DNA from: Neorhizobium galegae bv. orientalis str. HAMBI 540
Lineage (GTDB): Bacteria > Pseudomonadota > Alphaproteobacteria > Rhizobiales > Rhizobiaceae
Direction: 5' to 3'
DNA: 64,000 nt
NCBI RefSeq assembly: GCF_000731315.1
Contig: NZ_HG938353.1
Coordinates: forward strand, 3,224,001-3,288,000
In this document: positions 1 through 10,243 of the stretch, piece after piece
Layout: each line of letters starts with the position of its first letter
Position numbering within the stretch: the stretch's first letter is position 1
The notes under the pieces: generated by a model
Told to the model about the DNA's origin: nothing
Database searches by the model: none
The model's input: only the letters and a program-made list of their open reading frames with translations
Translations under genes and position numbers: made by a program

Positions 1-120
1 TGCACTCCGCCAGAAACTCTCCTGTTGGCTTCCGGTTCAACCGCGTGCAGGCTGCAATCCGGCGGCTGACGAACCGCTCAATTTTTGCCTCGGCTGATAT
101 GTTTTTTGGATTTGTTCGGA

Positions 121-1875
121 ATGATCTCTTTTATCGTCCGGCTCAGAAGCCGCGCACATTTCATCGTTGGGAGCAAGGTCGGTGCGAGAAACGCGACCTT
201 CATGGGCGCAAGCGCACGCCGGAAAAAAGAGGCAAGGCAAAGGCTCGGGATCCTGATCGCCAGCTTTCTTGCGGTCTATTTCATCGTCGGCGCGCGCCTT
301 GTCCAATACGGTCTTGCCGAACCGGCCGCGACGGGAGCGATTTCCAGCAACACCATCGCGTCCAGGCCGGACATCGTCGACCGCAACGGAGCACTGCTGG
401 CCACCGACCTCAACATGATCTCGCTCTATGCCGACCCGCGCAGGATCGTCGATGCGGACGAAGTCGTCGAGAAACTTGCCTTCGTCATCCCCAACCTCGA
501 CTGGAGCGAAACCCACAAAAGGCTGAGATCGCGGACCGCATTCCAGTGGCTGAAGCGGCAACTCACCCCGAAACAGCAAGCGGATATCCTGGCGCTCGGA
601 ATTCCCGGCATCGGCTTCAGACCGGAAAAACGCAGGTTCTATCCAGGCGGTGCGACCGCCTCTCACATCGTCGGCCATGTGAATGTCGACAACCAGGGCC
701 TCGCCGGAATGGAGAGGCACCTGGATCAGCAGGGTCTTGGCGATCTTCGCCTGGCCGGGCTGACCGGCGGGGTCCCGCTCGAACCCGTCAGGCTGTCCAT
801 CGATCTCCGCGTCCAGAATATCGTCCGCCAGGTCGTCGCGAACGCGATGACTGCCTACAAGGCCGAAGCCGCAGGCGCCGTGGTCCTCGATGTCAATACC
901 GGCGAGGTTCTGGCGATGGCATCCGTGCCCGACTACGATCCGAACGAACCGTCCCGGATGCTGCCTGACGGTAGTGTCGATAAGGACTATGAAAAGGGCT
1001 GGTTCAACCGGATAAGCAATGCCACGTTCGAGATGGGCTCGACATTCAAGAGCTTCACCCTGGCGATGGGGCTGGACGAGGGCAAGATCACCCTGAACTC
1101 CGTCGTCGATGCATCCCGGCCGATCCGCATGGGCGGCTTCACGATCAAGGACTTCCGCGGAAAGAACCGGCCACTGACGATCTCCGAAGTCTTCCAGTAT
1201 TCATCGAACATCGGCACTGCGGCGGTCGCGGACAAGGTCGGCATCGAGGGTCATCGGCAATTCCTCACGAAGCTCGGGCTTCTTTCCAGGATGGAAACCG
1301 AGATGCCGGGCGTGGCGACGCCAACCCAACCGAAGACATGGAAGAAGATCAACTCGGTCACCATCTCGTTTGGCCATGGCGTGGCAACCACTCCGCTGCA
1401 GACCGCGGTTGCCGCCGCCGCTCTGATCAACGGCGGAAGCCTCGTTCCTCCGACCTTTCTTCCCCGTTCACGGGAAGAGACCAAGCTGGTTTCCCGCCCG
1501 GTGATAAAGCAGGGCACGAGCATCGACATGCGTTACCTGTTCACCTGGAACGGCGTGAAGGGCTCGGGGCGCGGCGCGCAGGTCGAAGGTTTCCAGGTCG
1601 GCGGCAAGACAGGCACGGCCGACAAGGTGATCAACGGACGTTATGCCAAGGACATCAATTTCAATGCCTTCGTCGCAGCCTTCCCGATGGACAAGCCGAA
1701 ATACATCGTGCTTTCGATAATCGATGCGCCGCTGACAGGCGAACACGGCGGACGGACGGCAGCATCCACCGCCGCGCCTATGATCAAGGAGATTATCGGT
1801 CGATCAGCGCCATTGCTCGGCGTACAGCCCCGTTTCGGATCCCCGGACGCGCCGCATTTGCTGGAGAACTACTAG
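121..1875 (+). CDS. ftsI: FtsI/PBP3-type peptidoglycan transpeptidase
   Basis: Class B penicillin-binding protein of 584 aa that cross-links peptidoglycan on the periplasmic side of the inner membrane, in the family used for septal synthesis. One membrane anchor lies near residues 45-67 (ILIASFLAVYFIVG). A dimerisation domain follows, then the transpeptidase domain with all three active-site motifs: S307-T-F-K, S361-S-N and K496-T-G. I chose the ATG at 121 over the upstream TTG at 85 because the N-terminus then reads RLRSRAHF, as I recall it in rhizobial FtsI proteins. No mraY, mur or ftsW neighbour is seen, and the downstream gene is convergent. It could be the main FtsI or an accessory paralog; the sequence alone does not decide. 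Confidence 0.9.
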   Translation: MISFIVRLRSRAHFIVGSKVGARNATFMGASARRKKEARQRLGILIASFLAVYFIVGARLVQYGLAEPAATGAISSNTIASRPDIVDRNGALLATDLNMISLYADPRRIVDADEVVEKLAFVIPNLDWSETHKRLRSRTAFQWLKRQLTPKQQADILALGIPGIGFRPEKRRFYPGGATASHIVGHVNVDNQGLAGMERHLDQQGLGDLRLAGLTGGVPLEPVRLSIDLRVQNIVRQVVANAMTAYKAEAAGAVVLDVNTGEVLAMASVPDYDPNEPSRMLPDGSVDKDYEKGWFNRISNATFEMGSTFKSFTLAMGLDEGKITLNSVVDASRPIRMGGFTIKDFRGKNRPLTISEVFQYSSNIGTAAVADKVGIEGHRQFLTKLGLLSRMETEMPGVATPTQPKTWKKINSVTISFGHGVATTPLQTAVAAAALINGGSLVPPTFLPRSREETKLVSRPVIKQGTSIDMRYLFTWNGVKGSGRGAQVEGFQVGGKTGTADKVINGRYAKDINFNAFVAAFPMDKPKYIVLSIIDAPLTGEHGGRTAASTAAPMIKEIIGRSAPLLGVQPRFGSPDAPHLLENY

Positions 1876-1965
1876 ACTGCAGGGTGCTTCACCGCGGTTG
1901 CGATAACCCCAAATACGCTGGAACGGCCGTGGAAGCGCCGGGTGGTGCAACGCCGCGTTGGCCCC

Positions 1966-3558
1966 CTACGCCATTCCCCGCAACTCATCCCGATGCCGGA
2001 CCATCGCCAGGAACCGCCGGTAATCCAGACCGTATTGCTCGGCCCGTGTCGGGTCCGGCAGCCACTCCGTCCCGCCGGCATCCATTGCCTGGCCCGCTTC
2101 GAACAGCGAACCAAACATCCCGCCGGCAACAGCGGCAGCCATCGCCGTGCCGAGCAGCACCGCGTCGCGGTTTTCCGGGATCACCACCTTGCGGCCGGTG
2201 ACGTCGGCGTAGAGTTCCACCAGCAGCGGGTTGTTGACGTGGCCGCCGGTGACATGGAGGGTTTCGAAGCGGTAGCCGTAGCCCGAAAGCGCATCAAGAA
2301 TGTGCCTGATGCCAAGGGCAATCGAGACGCAGGTGCGCCAGTAGAGCCGGCAGAGGCCGTCGAAGGAGGTGTCCAGCGTCAGCCCGCTGATGACGCCGGT
2401 CGCGTGCGGGTCGGCAAGCGGCGAGCGGTTGCCGTGGAAATCCGGCAGGACGTGGAGGTTCGGGGCGATATCGCCCTCGGTCTCGGTGCGCAGCTCGCCG
2501 ACGCGGGCGATGATGCGGCCATGCAGCTCCGCCGTCGGTTCGCCGCCGGCCGCGTGCATCAGCACGATATGGTCGAGCAACGCGCCCGCCGCCGACTGGC
2601 CGCCTTCGACCAGCCAATGGCCCGGCAGGATCGCCTCGTAATAGGGTCCCCAGAGGCTGCGGCCAGGTTTGGAATCCCTGGTGAAGGCGACGATGCAGCT
2701 CGACGTGCCGCCGATCAACGCCACGCTGGTTTCGAGCTTCGAGCCTTCGGACACGCCGCCGGAAACCCCGCCGAGGACGCCAAAGGCGCCCGCATAGGCG
2801 TCGATCATGCCAGGAGCCACCTGCACCTGGCTATCGAGGCAAAGCTCTTCGGCTGCCCTGCGGCTGAGGCTTCCCAAACTTGTCCCAACGCCGATCGTCT
2901 CGTCCGGCAGTCCGCCCTTTTCGAGCAGGTCTTCGAGGCCGGCGAGCGCCAGATAATCGGCGCTCCAGCCGGGATTTTCGTGGGCGAGATAGTTCCATTT
3001 GGCGGTCAGCGTGCAGCGGGAACGGGCGAGCGAGCCGGTAGCCTTCCAGGTGAGGAAATCGGCAAGATCGAAGAAATAACCCGCCTTCGCCCAGCTTTCC
3101 GGCAAATGCTGCTTCAGCCACATCAGCTTCGGCATTTCCATCTCCGGCGACAGCGAGCCACCGGAAAATTCCAGCACCTTATGGCCGGTGGCGGAAAGCT
3201 GCTCGGCTTGTTTGATCGCCCGATGGTCGAGCCAGACGATGGTGTCCTGGTTGACCTTGCCGGTCGTGGAAACCGTAAGTGGCCTGCCCTCGCGGTCGCG
3301 GGCGACGAGCGAACAGGTGGCATCGAAACCGATCGCGGCGATACGGTCCGCGGCGATCCCGGTCTCCGCCATCGCCTCCCTTACCGCGCGGCAGGTGGCG
3401 GCCCAGATGTCCTCGGAATCATGCTCGGCGTGATTTTGTTTGGGACGGAACATCGCGATCGGATGTTTCGCCTTGGCAAGCAGCCGCCCGCCGCGATCAA
3501 AGACGCCGGCGCGGGCGCTGCCGGTGCCGATATCGACCGCAACGAGGTGATCACGCAT
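1966..3558 (-). CDS. FGGY-family pentulokinase, D-ribulokinase type
   Basis: Sugar kinase of 530 aa, last gene of the polyol operon. The N-terminus (AVDIGTGSARAGVFD) is the FGGY phosphate-binding loop. The TGGHVNNPLL stretch near the C-terminus belongs to the second ATPase-fold domain. The GFDATCSLV and WLDHRA stretches resemble the D-ribulokinase (YDR109c-like) branch more than XylB xylulokinases. It would phosphorylate the ketopentose made by the dehydrogenase at 4329-5810. I start it at the ATG at 3558, preceded by AGGAAA at good spacing, rather than a TTG 13 codons upstream. Substrate (D-ribulose or D-xylulose) is inference. Confidence 0.88.
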   Translation of the reverse strand: MRDHLVAVDIGTGSARAGVFDRGGRLLAKAKHPIAMFRPKQNHAEHDSEDIWAATCRAVREAMAETGIAADRIAAIGFDATCSLVARDREGRPLTVSTTGKVNQDTIVWLDHRAIKQAEQLSATGHKVLEFSGGSLSPEMEMPKLMWLKQHLPESWAKAGYFFDLADFLTWKATGSLARSRCTLTAKWNYLAHENPGWSADYLALAGLEDLLEKGGLPDETIGVGTSLGSLSRRAAEELCLDSQVQVAPGMIDAYAGAFGVLGGVSGGVSEGSKLETSVALIGGTSSCIVAFTRDSKPGRSLWGPYYEAILPGHWLVEGGQSAAGALLDHIVLMHAAGGEPTAELHGRIIARVGELRTETEGDIAPNLHVLPDFHGNRSPLADPHATGVISGLTLDTSFDGLCRLYWRTCVSIALGIRHILDALSGYGYRFETLHVTGGHVNNPLLVELYADVTGRKVVIPENRDAVLLGTAMAAAVAGGMFGSLFEAGQAMDAGGTEWLPDPTRAEQYGLDYRRFLAMVRHRDELRGMA

Positions 3559-3605
3559 CCGGATTTGTTTCCTGTCCCTGTCGCCCGGCAGTTTCAAGGA
3601 TCGCG

Positions 3606-4322
3606 CTAAAGCGTGGTCGAAGAAACGGAGCCGTTGCGACCCTCCATATGTTTTTGGACAAGGTGGATCAAATCCGGCATCGCGTCAAACACGACTTCCG
3701 GCGAAAGCATATCGATCCGCTCCCGGTAACCGGGAACCGAGGCATGCGAACCGCCGACGAAGGCGAAGACCGACATGCCGGCGCTGTGGCCCGCCTCGAT
3801 GCCGGCGGGGCTGTCCTCGATGACGATACAGTCTTTGGGATCGGCGCCCATTTCGCTTGCCGCATGCAGGAAGAGATCCGGCGCCGGCTTGCCACGCTTG
3901 ACCATGGCGGCGGAAAAGATGTTCGGCTCCAGCTTGTCGATCAGGCCGGTCAGCGTCAACGACAGGCGGATGCGCTCCGGTTGGCTGGACGAGGCGACGC
4001 AACGGCGAAAACTCAAGGCATCCAACGCTTCGGTTATGCCAGGCATCGGCTGCAATTCGGCGCGGAACCGGGCATAGAGATCGCGGCGCATGTCTTCGAG
4101 AAACGTATCGTCGGCCTCGATGCCGAATTCCTCGCGCATCGTCTTGGTGACGGTGCCGAGGCTGCGGCCGAGGAAGCGACGATAGGCCTCCGCCGCATCC
4201 ATCTCGACGCCCTTGCGGCGCAACGCATCGACAAGCACGCGCACGGAGACGGGTTCGCTATCGACGAGAACCCCGTCGCAATCAAAGATCACCAGTGGTC
4301 CCGCCGCCTGTTGCACATCCAT
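3606..4322 (-). CDS. HAD-superfamily hydrolase, beta-phosphoglucomutase-like
   Basis: Cytosolic HAD phosphatase or phosphomutase of 238 aa. Motif I is DCDGVLVDSE with nucleophile D14 and general acid D16. Motif II is the ASSSQP serine, motif III the lysine in RGKPAPD, and motif IV IEDSPAGIEAG. The helical cap after motif I is of the PGMB type. It starts 6 nt after the dehydrogenase stop, so it is co-transcribed with the polyol genes. A sugar- or polyol-phosphate phosphatase role is inferred from context; the substrate cannot be read from sequence. Confidence 0.85.
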   Translation of the reverse strand: MDVQQAAGPLVIFDCDGVLVDSEPVSVRVLVDALRRKGVEMDAAEAYRRFLGRSLGTVTKTMREEFGIEADDTFLEDMRRDLYARFRAELQPMPGITEALDALSFRRCVASSSQPERIRLSLTLTGLIDKLEPNIFSAAMVKRGKPAPDLFLHAASEMGADPKDCIVIEDSPAGIEAGHSAGMSVFAFVGGSHASVPGYRERIDMLSPEVVFDAMPDLIHLVQKHMEGRNGSVSSTTL

Positions 4323-4328
4323 TCCCCG

Positions 4329-5810
4329 CTATTTGACCAGTTTGCCGCCGAGATAAAGCTCGAGCGTCTTTGCCGTCCCCTGCTCCCAGAGCGTCTTCAG
4401 CGAATGCGCAAAGCGGGTGCGGAACAGCTCGGATTTCGCAACGTCACCAAAAATATCGCCGAGCGCAAGGAAGGCGTCCGGGTTATCCTTAGCTTTCAGC
4501 GCGGCGGCGTTCAGGCGGTCGGCGCTGGCGTCGTTGAAGACGATCTCCTTGCCGCTGTCGGAGGTGCCGGCGAAATAGCGGCACCACAGCGCCGAGACCA
4601 GCGACAGGCCGATGATGTCCTGTCCCTTGGCGAGCCGGTCGGCGGTCGAGGGCAGGATGAATTTCGGCTGGCGGTTGGAACCGTCCTGCGCCAACCGAGG
4701 GATCGTGTCGCCGATCTTGGGGTTTGAGAAGCGTCGCTCGATCAGCTTGTAGTAGTCGATGAGGTTGGTATTCGGCACCGGCGGGATGACCGGAATGATC
4801 TCGTCCTTCTCCAATTTTTCGAGGAAGCCGCGGATCAGCTTATGCTCCATCGCCTCGTGCACGAAATGGATGTCGAGAAGGGCGGCCGGATAGGCGATCG
4901 CCGCATGGCCGCCGTTGAGGATGCGCAGCTTCATCAGCTCATAGGGCGCCACGTCGGGCACAAACTGGACGCCGACCTCTTCCAGCCGAGGCCGGCCGGC
5001 GGGGAACTTGTCCTCCATCACCCACTGCTTGAATTCTTCGCAGAACACCGGCCAGTTGTCGTCAATGCCGAAATCGTTTTTGAGGATATCGATCTCGCGG
5101 CTACCCGTCGCCGGCGTGATGCGGTCGACCATCGAGCTCGGGAACGCGACGTTCTCGTGGATCCAGCGGGCGAAGTCAGGGTCGGAAAGCTTGGCGAGCC
5201 CGATGACGGCGTTCTCCGTCACCTCGCCGTTTCCGGGAATGTTGTCGCAGGACATGATGGTGAACGGGGCGATCCCCCGCGCCTTGCGCTCCTTGAGGCC
5301 GGCGAGGATCAGGCCGAAAACGGTCTTCGGGTTCTGCGGGTTCCGACCGTCCTCGGCAATCGCCGGGTGGGCGGGGCTGAATCGGCCGGAAGCGTCGATG
5401 AAATAGCCGCCTTCGGTGATCGTCATCGAAACGATACGGATCTTCGGGTCTGCCAATGTCTCGATTACGGTCGCGACGTCGCCAGGAGCGATGATGTCGA
5501 TCATCGGCGCGGTCACGCGGGCGGCGGTCCTGTTATTATCCTGCTCGACGACGGTGGTCAGAAAATCCTGGGCCTTCAGCTTGTCACGCATGGCGCCATC
5601 AGATGGCATCACGCCGGCGCCGACGATCGCCCAGTCATGCGCCTTGCCAGTATTGAACAGGTCGTCGAGATAGATTGCCTGGTGGGCGCGATGGAAATTG
5701 CCGACGCCGAAATGCAAGATGCCGGCAGTCAGGCTCTTCGGATCATAGGCCGGCACGGCGGCGGTGGCCGCAGCGTCACTCAAGCTCGCCAGCGAAAGCT
5801 TCACAGTCAT
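4329..5810 (-). CDS. mtlK: Mannitol dehydrogenase-family polyol 2-dehydrogenase
   Basis: NAD-dependent long-chain polyol dehydrogenase of 493 aa, oxidising a hexitol or pentitol to the 2-ketose. The nucleotide-binding N-terminus shows GILHFGVGNFHRAHQ. The active-site signature KLRILNGGH supplies K294, N299 and H302, the catalytic lysine and its partners in this family. Length is typical of MtlK, mannitol 2-dehydrogenase and arabinitol dehydrogenases. It lies 23 nt after the transporter ATPase gene in the same operon. Mannitol, arabinitol and sorbitol are all possible; the adjacent pentulokinase argues that a pentitol is at least one substrate. Confidence 0.9.
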   Translation of the reverse strand: MTVKLSLASLSDAAATAAVPAYDPKSLTAGILHFGVGNFHRAHQAIYLDDLFNTGKAHDWAIVGAGVMPSDGAMRDKLKAQDFLTTVVEQDNNRTAARVTAPMIDIIAPGDVATVIETLADPKIRIVSMTITEGGYFIDASGRFSPAHPAIAEDGRNPQNPKTVFGLILAGLKERKARGIAPFTIMSCDNIPGNGEVTENAVIGLAKLSDPDFARWIHENVAFPSSMVDRITPATGSREIDILKNDFGIDDNWPVFCEEFKQWVMEDKFPAGRPRLEEVGVQFVPDVAPYELMKLRILNGGHAAIAYPAALLDIHFVHEAMEHKLIRGFLEKLEKDEIIPVIPPVPNTNLIDYYKLIERRFSNPKIGDTIPRLAQDGSNRQPKFILPSTADRLAKGQDIIGLSLVSALWCRYFAGTSDSGKEIVFNDASADRLNAAALKAKDNPDAFLALGDIFGDVAKSELFRTRFAHSLKTLWEQGTAKTLELYLGGKLVK

Positions 5811-5833
5811 TGTCTTTACTCCGATATGGCCCG

Positions 5834-6838
<1,005 letters not shown>

Positions 6839-6849
6839 GTCCGTTTTCC

Positions 6850-7674
6850 TTACTTAACCGCGCCAAACGTGAGGCCGCGAACGAGTTGTTTCTGTGAGAA
6901 CCATCCGAGGATGAGGATCGGCGCGATTGCCATGGTCGAGGCGGCCGAGAGTTTTGCCCAGAACAGGCCTTGCGGGCTGGAGAACGAGGCGATGAAGGCC
7001 GTCAGCGGCGCCGCATTGGTGGTCGACAGCCGGATCGTCCAGAACGACTCGTTCCAGGCAAGGATGATGTTGAGGAGCAGCGTCGAGGCAATGCCCGGCA
7101 CCGCCATCGGCGTCAGCACGTAGACGATCTCCTGCCAGAGCCCCGCTCCGTCCATCCGCGACGCTTCCAGGATCTCGCCGGGGATTTCGCGGAAGTAGGT
7201 ATAAAGCATCCACACCACGATCGGCAGGTTGATCAGCGTCAGCATCACCGTCAGACCGATGCGGCTGTCGAGCAGGCCGAAATCGCGGAACAGAAGATAG
7301 ATCGGCACCAGAACCGCGACCGCCGGCATCATCTTGGTGGAAAGCATCCACATCAGGATGTCCTTGGTCCGCTTGGTCGGCGAGAACGCCATCGCCCAGG
7401 CGGACGGGATCGCGATGATCAGCGCCAGGATGGTGGAGCCGACCGACAGGATCACCGAATTCATGAACGGCTTCAGGTAATCGCGCTGGGTCTGGACGGT
7501 AATGTAGTTCTCGAACGTGCCGGACGGCCACAGGCTGAAACCCGCGATCGCTTCCGGCTCCGTCTTGATGCTGGTGATGATCGTATAGAGGATCGGGAAG
7601 AAGATAATCAGCGCGACGATCCAAGCGGCGACCGTGGCGGTGATCTTGTGTCTTGTCGTAACGTTGCGTGCCAT
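6850..7674 (-). CDS. smoG: Polyol ABC importer permease (SmoG type)
   Basis: Inner-membrane permease of 274 aa with about six membrane segments, MalG-like. The N-terminus has a hydrophobic helix ([19 protein letters not shown]). The cytoplasmic EAA loop reads [20 protein letters not shown]. It pairs with the permease ending 9 nt upstream and with the ATPase downstream. No unusual features are seen. Confidence 0.9.
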   Translation of the reverse strand: MARNVTTRHKITATVAAWIVALIIFFPILYTIITSIKTEPEAIAGFSLWPSGTFENYITVQTQRDYLKPFMNSVILSVGSTILALIIAIPSAWAMAFSPTKRTKDILMWMLSTKMMPAVAVLVPIYLLFRDFGLLDSRIGLTVMLTLINLPIVVWMLYTYFREIPGEILEASRMDGAGLWQEIVYVLTPMAVPGIASTLLLNIILAWNESFWTIRLSTTNAAPLTAFIASFSSPQGLFWAKLSAASTMAIAPILILGWFSQKQLVRGLTFGAVK

Positions 7675-7683
7675 GATCTTCTC

Positions 7684-8556
7684 CTACCGGTCCAGGTTCT
7701 TGCCGACGGCGCGCATCAGGAAGAAGGCGACGATATTGGCGAGCACGACTGCGATAATGCCGCCTGCCGAGGCGCCGCCGACGTCATAGCCGAGGAGCGC
7801 CGTGCGGTAGATCAGGAAGGCGAGGTTGGTGGAGGCGTAACCGGGGCCGCCATTGGTGGTGACCAGGATTTCCGCATAGACGCCGAGCAGGAAGATCGTC
7901 TGGATGAGGATGACGACCGTGATCGACCGCGCGAGATGCGGCACCACCAGGTAGATGAAGCGGTTGAGGAAGTTGGCGCCGTCCATCTCGGCCGCTTCCT
8001 TCTGTTCCCCGTCGAGCGACTGCAGCGCGGTCAGCAGGATGAGTGTTGCGAACGGCAGCCACTGCCAGGCAACGATGATGACGATCGAAAACAGCGGATA
8101 TTGCGCGAACCAGTCGATCGGCCGTAGCCCGAAGAATTTCGAGATGTCGGCAAATACCCCGTAGCTCGGGTTCATGATCATGTTCTTCCACACCAGCGCC
8201 GCAACCGGCGGCATGACGAAGAAAGGCGAGATGATCAGGATGCGGACGATGCCTTGCCCGAAGATGGGCTGGTCGAGGAGGAGCGCGATGGCGATCCCGC
8301 CGATGACGGTGATCAAGAGCACGCCGCCGACGATGACCAGCGTGTTCCAGATCGACTGGAAGAAGGCGGGGTCAGTATAGAAGAACTGGTAGTTGAAGAG
8401 ACCCGTGAAGCTGACATTGGACGGATCGAGCAGATTGTAGTTCTGGAACGAGAACCACAGCGTCATCGCCAGTGGCACGATCATCCAGATGAGAAGAAGC
8501 AGAACGGAGGGCGCCATCATCAGGCGCGCCAACGTCTTGGTATTTTGCGTTGCCAT
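7684..8556 (-). CDS. smoF: Polyol ABC importer permease (SmoF type)
   Basis: Inner-membrane permease of 290 aa, MalF-like, with about six membrane segments and the coupling loop EAAEMDGANFLNRFIYLVVPH. It is the first permease after the binding-protein gene. A 215-nt spacer with a strong hairpin separates it from that gene, so it is probably expressed at a lower level than the binding protein. Confidence 0.9.
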   Translation of the reverse strand: MATQNTKTLARLMMAPSVLLLLIWMIVPLAMTLWFSFQNYNLLDPSNVSFTGLFNYQFFYTDPAFFQSIWNTLVIVGGVLLITVIGGIAIALLLDQPIFGQGIVRILIISPFFVMPPVAALVWKNMIMNPSYGVFADISKFFGLRPIDWFAQYPLFSIVIIVAWQWLPFATLILLTALQSLDGEQKEAAEMDGANFLNRFIYLVVPHLARSITVVILIQTIFLLGVYAEILVTTNGGPGYASTNLAFLIYRTALLGYDVGGASAGGIIAVVLANIVAFFLMRAVGKNLDR

Positions 8557-8729
8557 ATCAGACGCCCTCCCGTGGAACGTAGTCGTTCCAGTTATCCCGC
8601 GCCTTTTTCTTTGGGGAAGGAGACGGACGCAGGATGCAGGTTCTTGTTGTTATCTGGTTGTTACCGGATTGCCTTGCCTGATCACCGACCCGCCCACATC
8701 TTCAAGGCGGGTGATCTCGGCCAAGATCC

Positions 8730-8758
8730 GGCTGCCCGGCGCAGGATGCCGGACAGCC
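8730..8758 (-). terminator. Hairpin between binding-protein and permease genes
   Basis: Read on the minus strand, an 11-bp stem with one G-U pair (8730-8740 with 8748-8758) and a 7-nt loop lies just after the binding-protein stop. No T-run follows, so it fits a leaky terminator or 3-prime mRNA stabiliser better than a full stop. Confidence 0.65.
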
Positions 8759-8771
8759 GTGGCTCTGGAGG

Positions 8772-10097
8772 TTACTTCGGATAACCGGCGCGCTTCATTT
8801 CGCGCGCCGTAGCCGTCTGGGCCTGGGCAAGCGCATCGGCGACCGTGGACTGGCCGGCGACGACCGCCGAGAACAGCTGGCCGATATTCGTTCCGATCGC
8901 CTGGAATTCAGGGATCGCCACGAACTGGCCGCCGGTATAGGGCACCGGCTTGACGGTCGGCTTGGTGATGTCGGCGGCGTTCATCGCGGCAAGCGTCGGA
9001 ACCGCGAAGGCAGCAGCCTTCTTGTAGTCCTCGTTGTTATAGAGCGAGGTGCGGGTGCCCGGAGGAACGTTGGCCCAGCCCTCCTTGGAGGCGACGAGCT
9101 GGGTATATTCCTTGCTGGTTGCCCAGGAGATGAACTTCTGCGCCGAGTCAGCCTTTTTCGAGGAGTTCGGAACAGCAAGGTTCCAAGACCACAGCCAGTT
9201 GCCGTGGTTCTTCATCTCTCCCTTCACCGGGAAGAGGGCGTAACCCACCTTGTCGGCAACCTTGGAATCCTTCGGGTTGGAGACGAAGGAGGCAGCCACG
9301 GTGGCATCCATCCACATGCCGCATTTGCCCTGCTGGAACAGCGTCAGGTTTTCGTTGAAGCCGTTCGAGGAAGCGCCCGACGGGCCGGCATCCTTCATCA
9401 GGTCCACATAGAACTGCAGCGCAGCCTTCCATTCCGGCTGGTCGAACTGCGGGGCCCACTTTTCGTCGAACCAGCGGCCGCCAAACGAATTGGTAAGCGC
9501 CGTGATGAACGCCATGTTCTCGCCCCAGCCGGCCTTGCCGCGCAGGCAGATGCCGTTCACGTCGGTCTTGCGGTCGGTGATCTTGCGAGCCGCATCGCCG
9601 ATGAATTCCCAGGTCGGGTTTTCCGGCATCTTGAGGCCGGCCTTCTCGAACAGGTCCTTGCGATACATGATCATCGCCGACTCGCCGTAGAACGGCGCAG
9701 CATAAAGCTTGCCGTTGACCGTCAGACCGCCCTTGATCGCCGGCAGGATGTCGTTGGTGTCGTACTTGTCGCCAAGCTTGTTCAGCTCGAGCAGCCAGCC
9801 CTGCTTGGCCCAGATCGGAACTTCGTAATTGCCGATCGTCAGGATGTCGTATTGACCGCCCTTGGTGGCGATGTCGGTGGTGACGCGCTCGCGCAGCACG
9901 TTTTCTTCAAGCGTGACCCAGTTGATCTGGATATCCGGGTTCGCCTTGGTGAACTCGGAGGTCAGGCCCTGCATGCGGACCATGTCGCCGTTGTTGACAG
10001 TCGCGATGGTGAGGGTTTCAGCCGAAGCCGCGGTGGAGAAAAGGCCGGCAAGCGCCAGCGCCGAGCAGGCGCCCAGCAAAATCGTCTTCAATGTCAT
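8772..10097 (-). CDS. smoE: Polyol ABC importer substrate-binding protein (SmoE type)
   Basis: Periplasmic solute-binding protein of 441 aa, extracellular-binding family 1. The N-terminus MTLKTILLGACSALALAGLF followed by STAASA is a signal peptide with cleavage near residue 26. The mature part begins ETLTIATVNNGDM and has the usual two-lobed length. An ideal ribosome site (GGAGGAAG, 4 nt before ATG) indicates high translation. It is the first structural gene after the SorC regulator. The substrate is inferred to be a sugar alcohol from the dehydrogenase and kinase downstream. Confidence 0.9.
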   Translation of the reverse strand: MTLKTILLGACSALALAGLFSTAASAETLTIATVNNGDMVRMQGLTSEFTKANPDIQINWVTLEENVLRERVTTDIATKGGQYDILTIGNYEVPIWAKQGWLLELNKLGDKYDTNDILPAIKGGLTVNGKLYAAPFYGESAMIMYRKDLFEKAGLKMPENPTWEFIGDAARKITDRKTDVNGICLRGKAGWGENMAFITALTNSFGGRWFDEKWAPQFDQPEWKAALQFYVDLMKDAGPSGASSNGFNENLTLFQQGKCGMWMDATVAASFVSNPKDSKVADKVGYALFPVKGEMKNHGNWLWSWNLAVPNSSKKADSAQKFISWATSKEYTQLVASKEGWANVPPGTRTSLYNNEDYKKAAAFAVPTLAAMNAADITKPTVKPVPYTGGQFVAIPEFQAIGTNIGQLFSAVVAGQSTVADALAQAQTATAREMKRAGYPK

Positions 10098-10114
10098 ATC
10101 TTCCTCCCAGAAGA

Positions 10115-10157
10115 TGAGTAACGAGCATTCGCTTTGCTCATGGGCAATTACTCGTTA
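10115..10157. promoter_or_regulatory. Nested inverted repeats, candidate SorC operator
   Basis: Within the 146-bp gap between the SorC gene and smoE, the 17-bp element 10123-10139 has 5-bp arms GAGCA/TGCTC. It sits inside a wider inverted repeat TAACGAG (10119-10125) and CTCGTTA (10151-10157). The two outer arms lie about three helical turns apart, which suits binding by an oligomeric SorC protein just upstream of the smoE ribosome site. Confidence 0.5.
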
Positions 10158-10243
10158 AACGGCGTAAAAAGTCAATCGCCATTCGTCGCTGCAGCGCAGC
10201 AGACAAAGGTCATGTCGTTGATCTGGTTATGGATAATTTTTGC

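Noticed and set aside
1949..1961. Hairpin CAACG-CCG-CGTTG between ftsI and the kinase as terminator
   Set aside because: Only 5 bp with a 3-nt loop and no T-run; too weak to call. The 90-bp gap shows nothing else.
1942..3609. Plus-strand open frame of 555 codons opposite the pentulokinase
   Set aside because: No recognisable domain; exactly mirrors the kinase reading frame.
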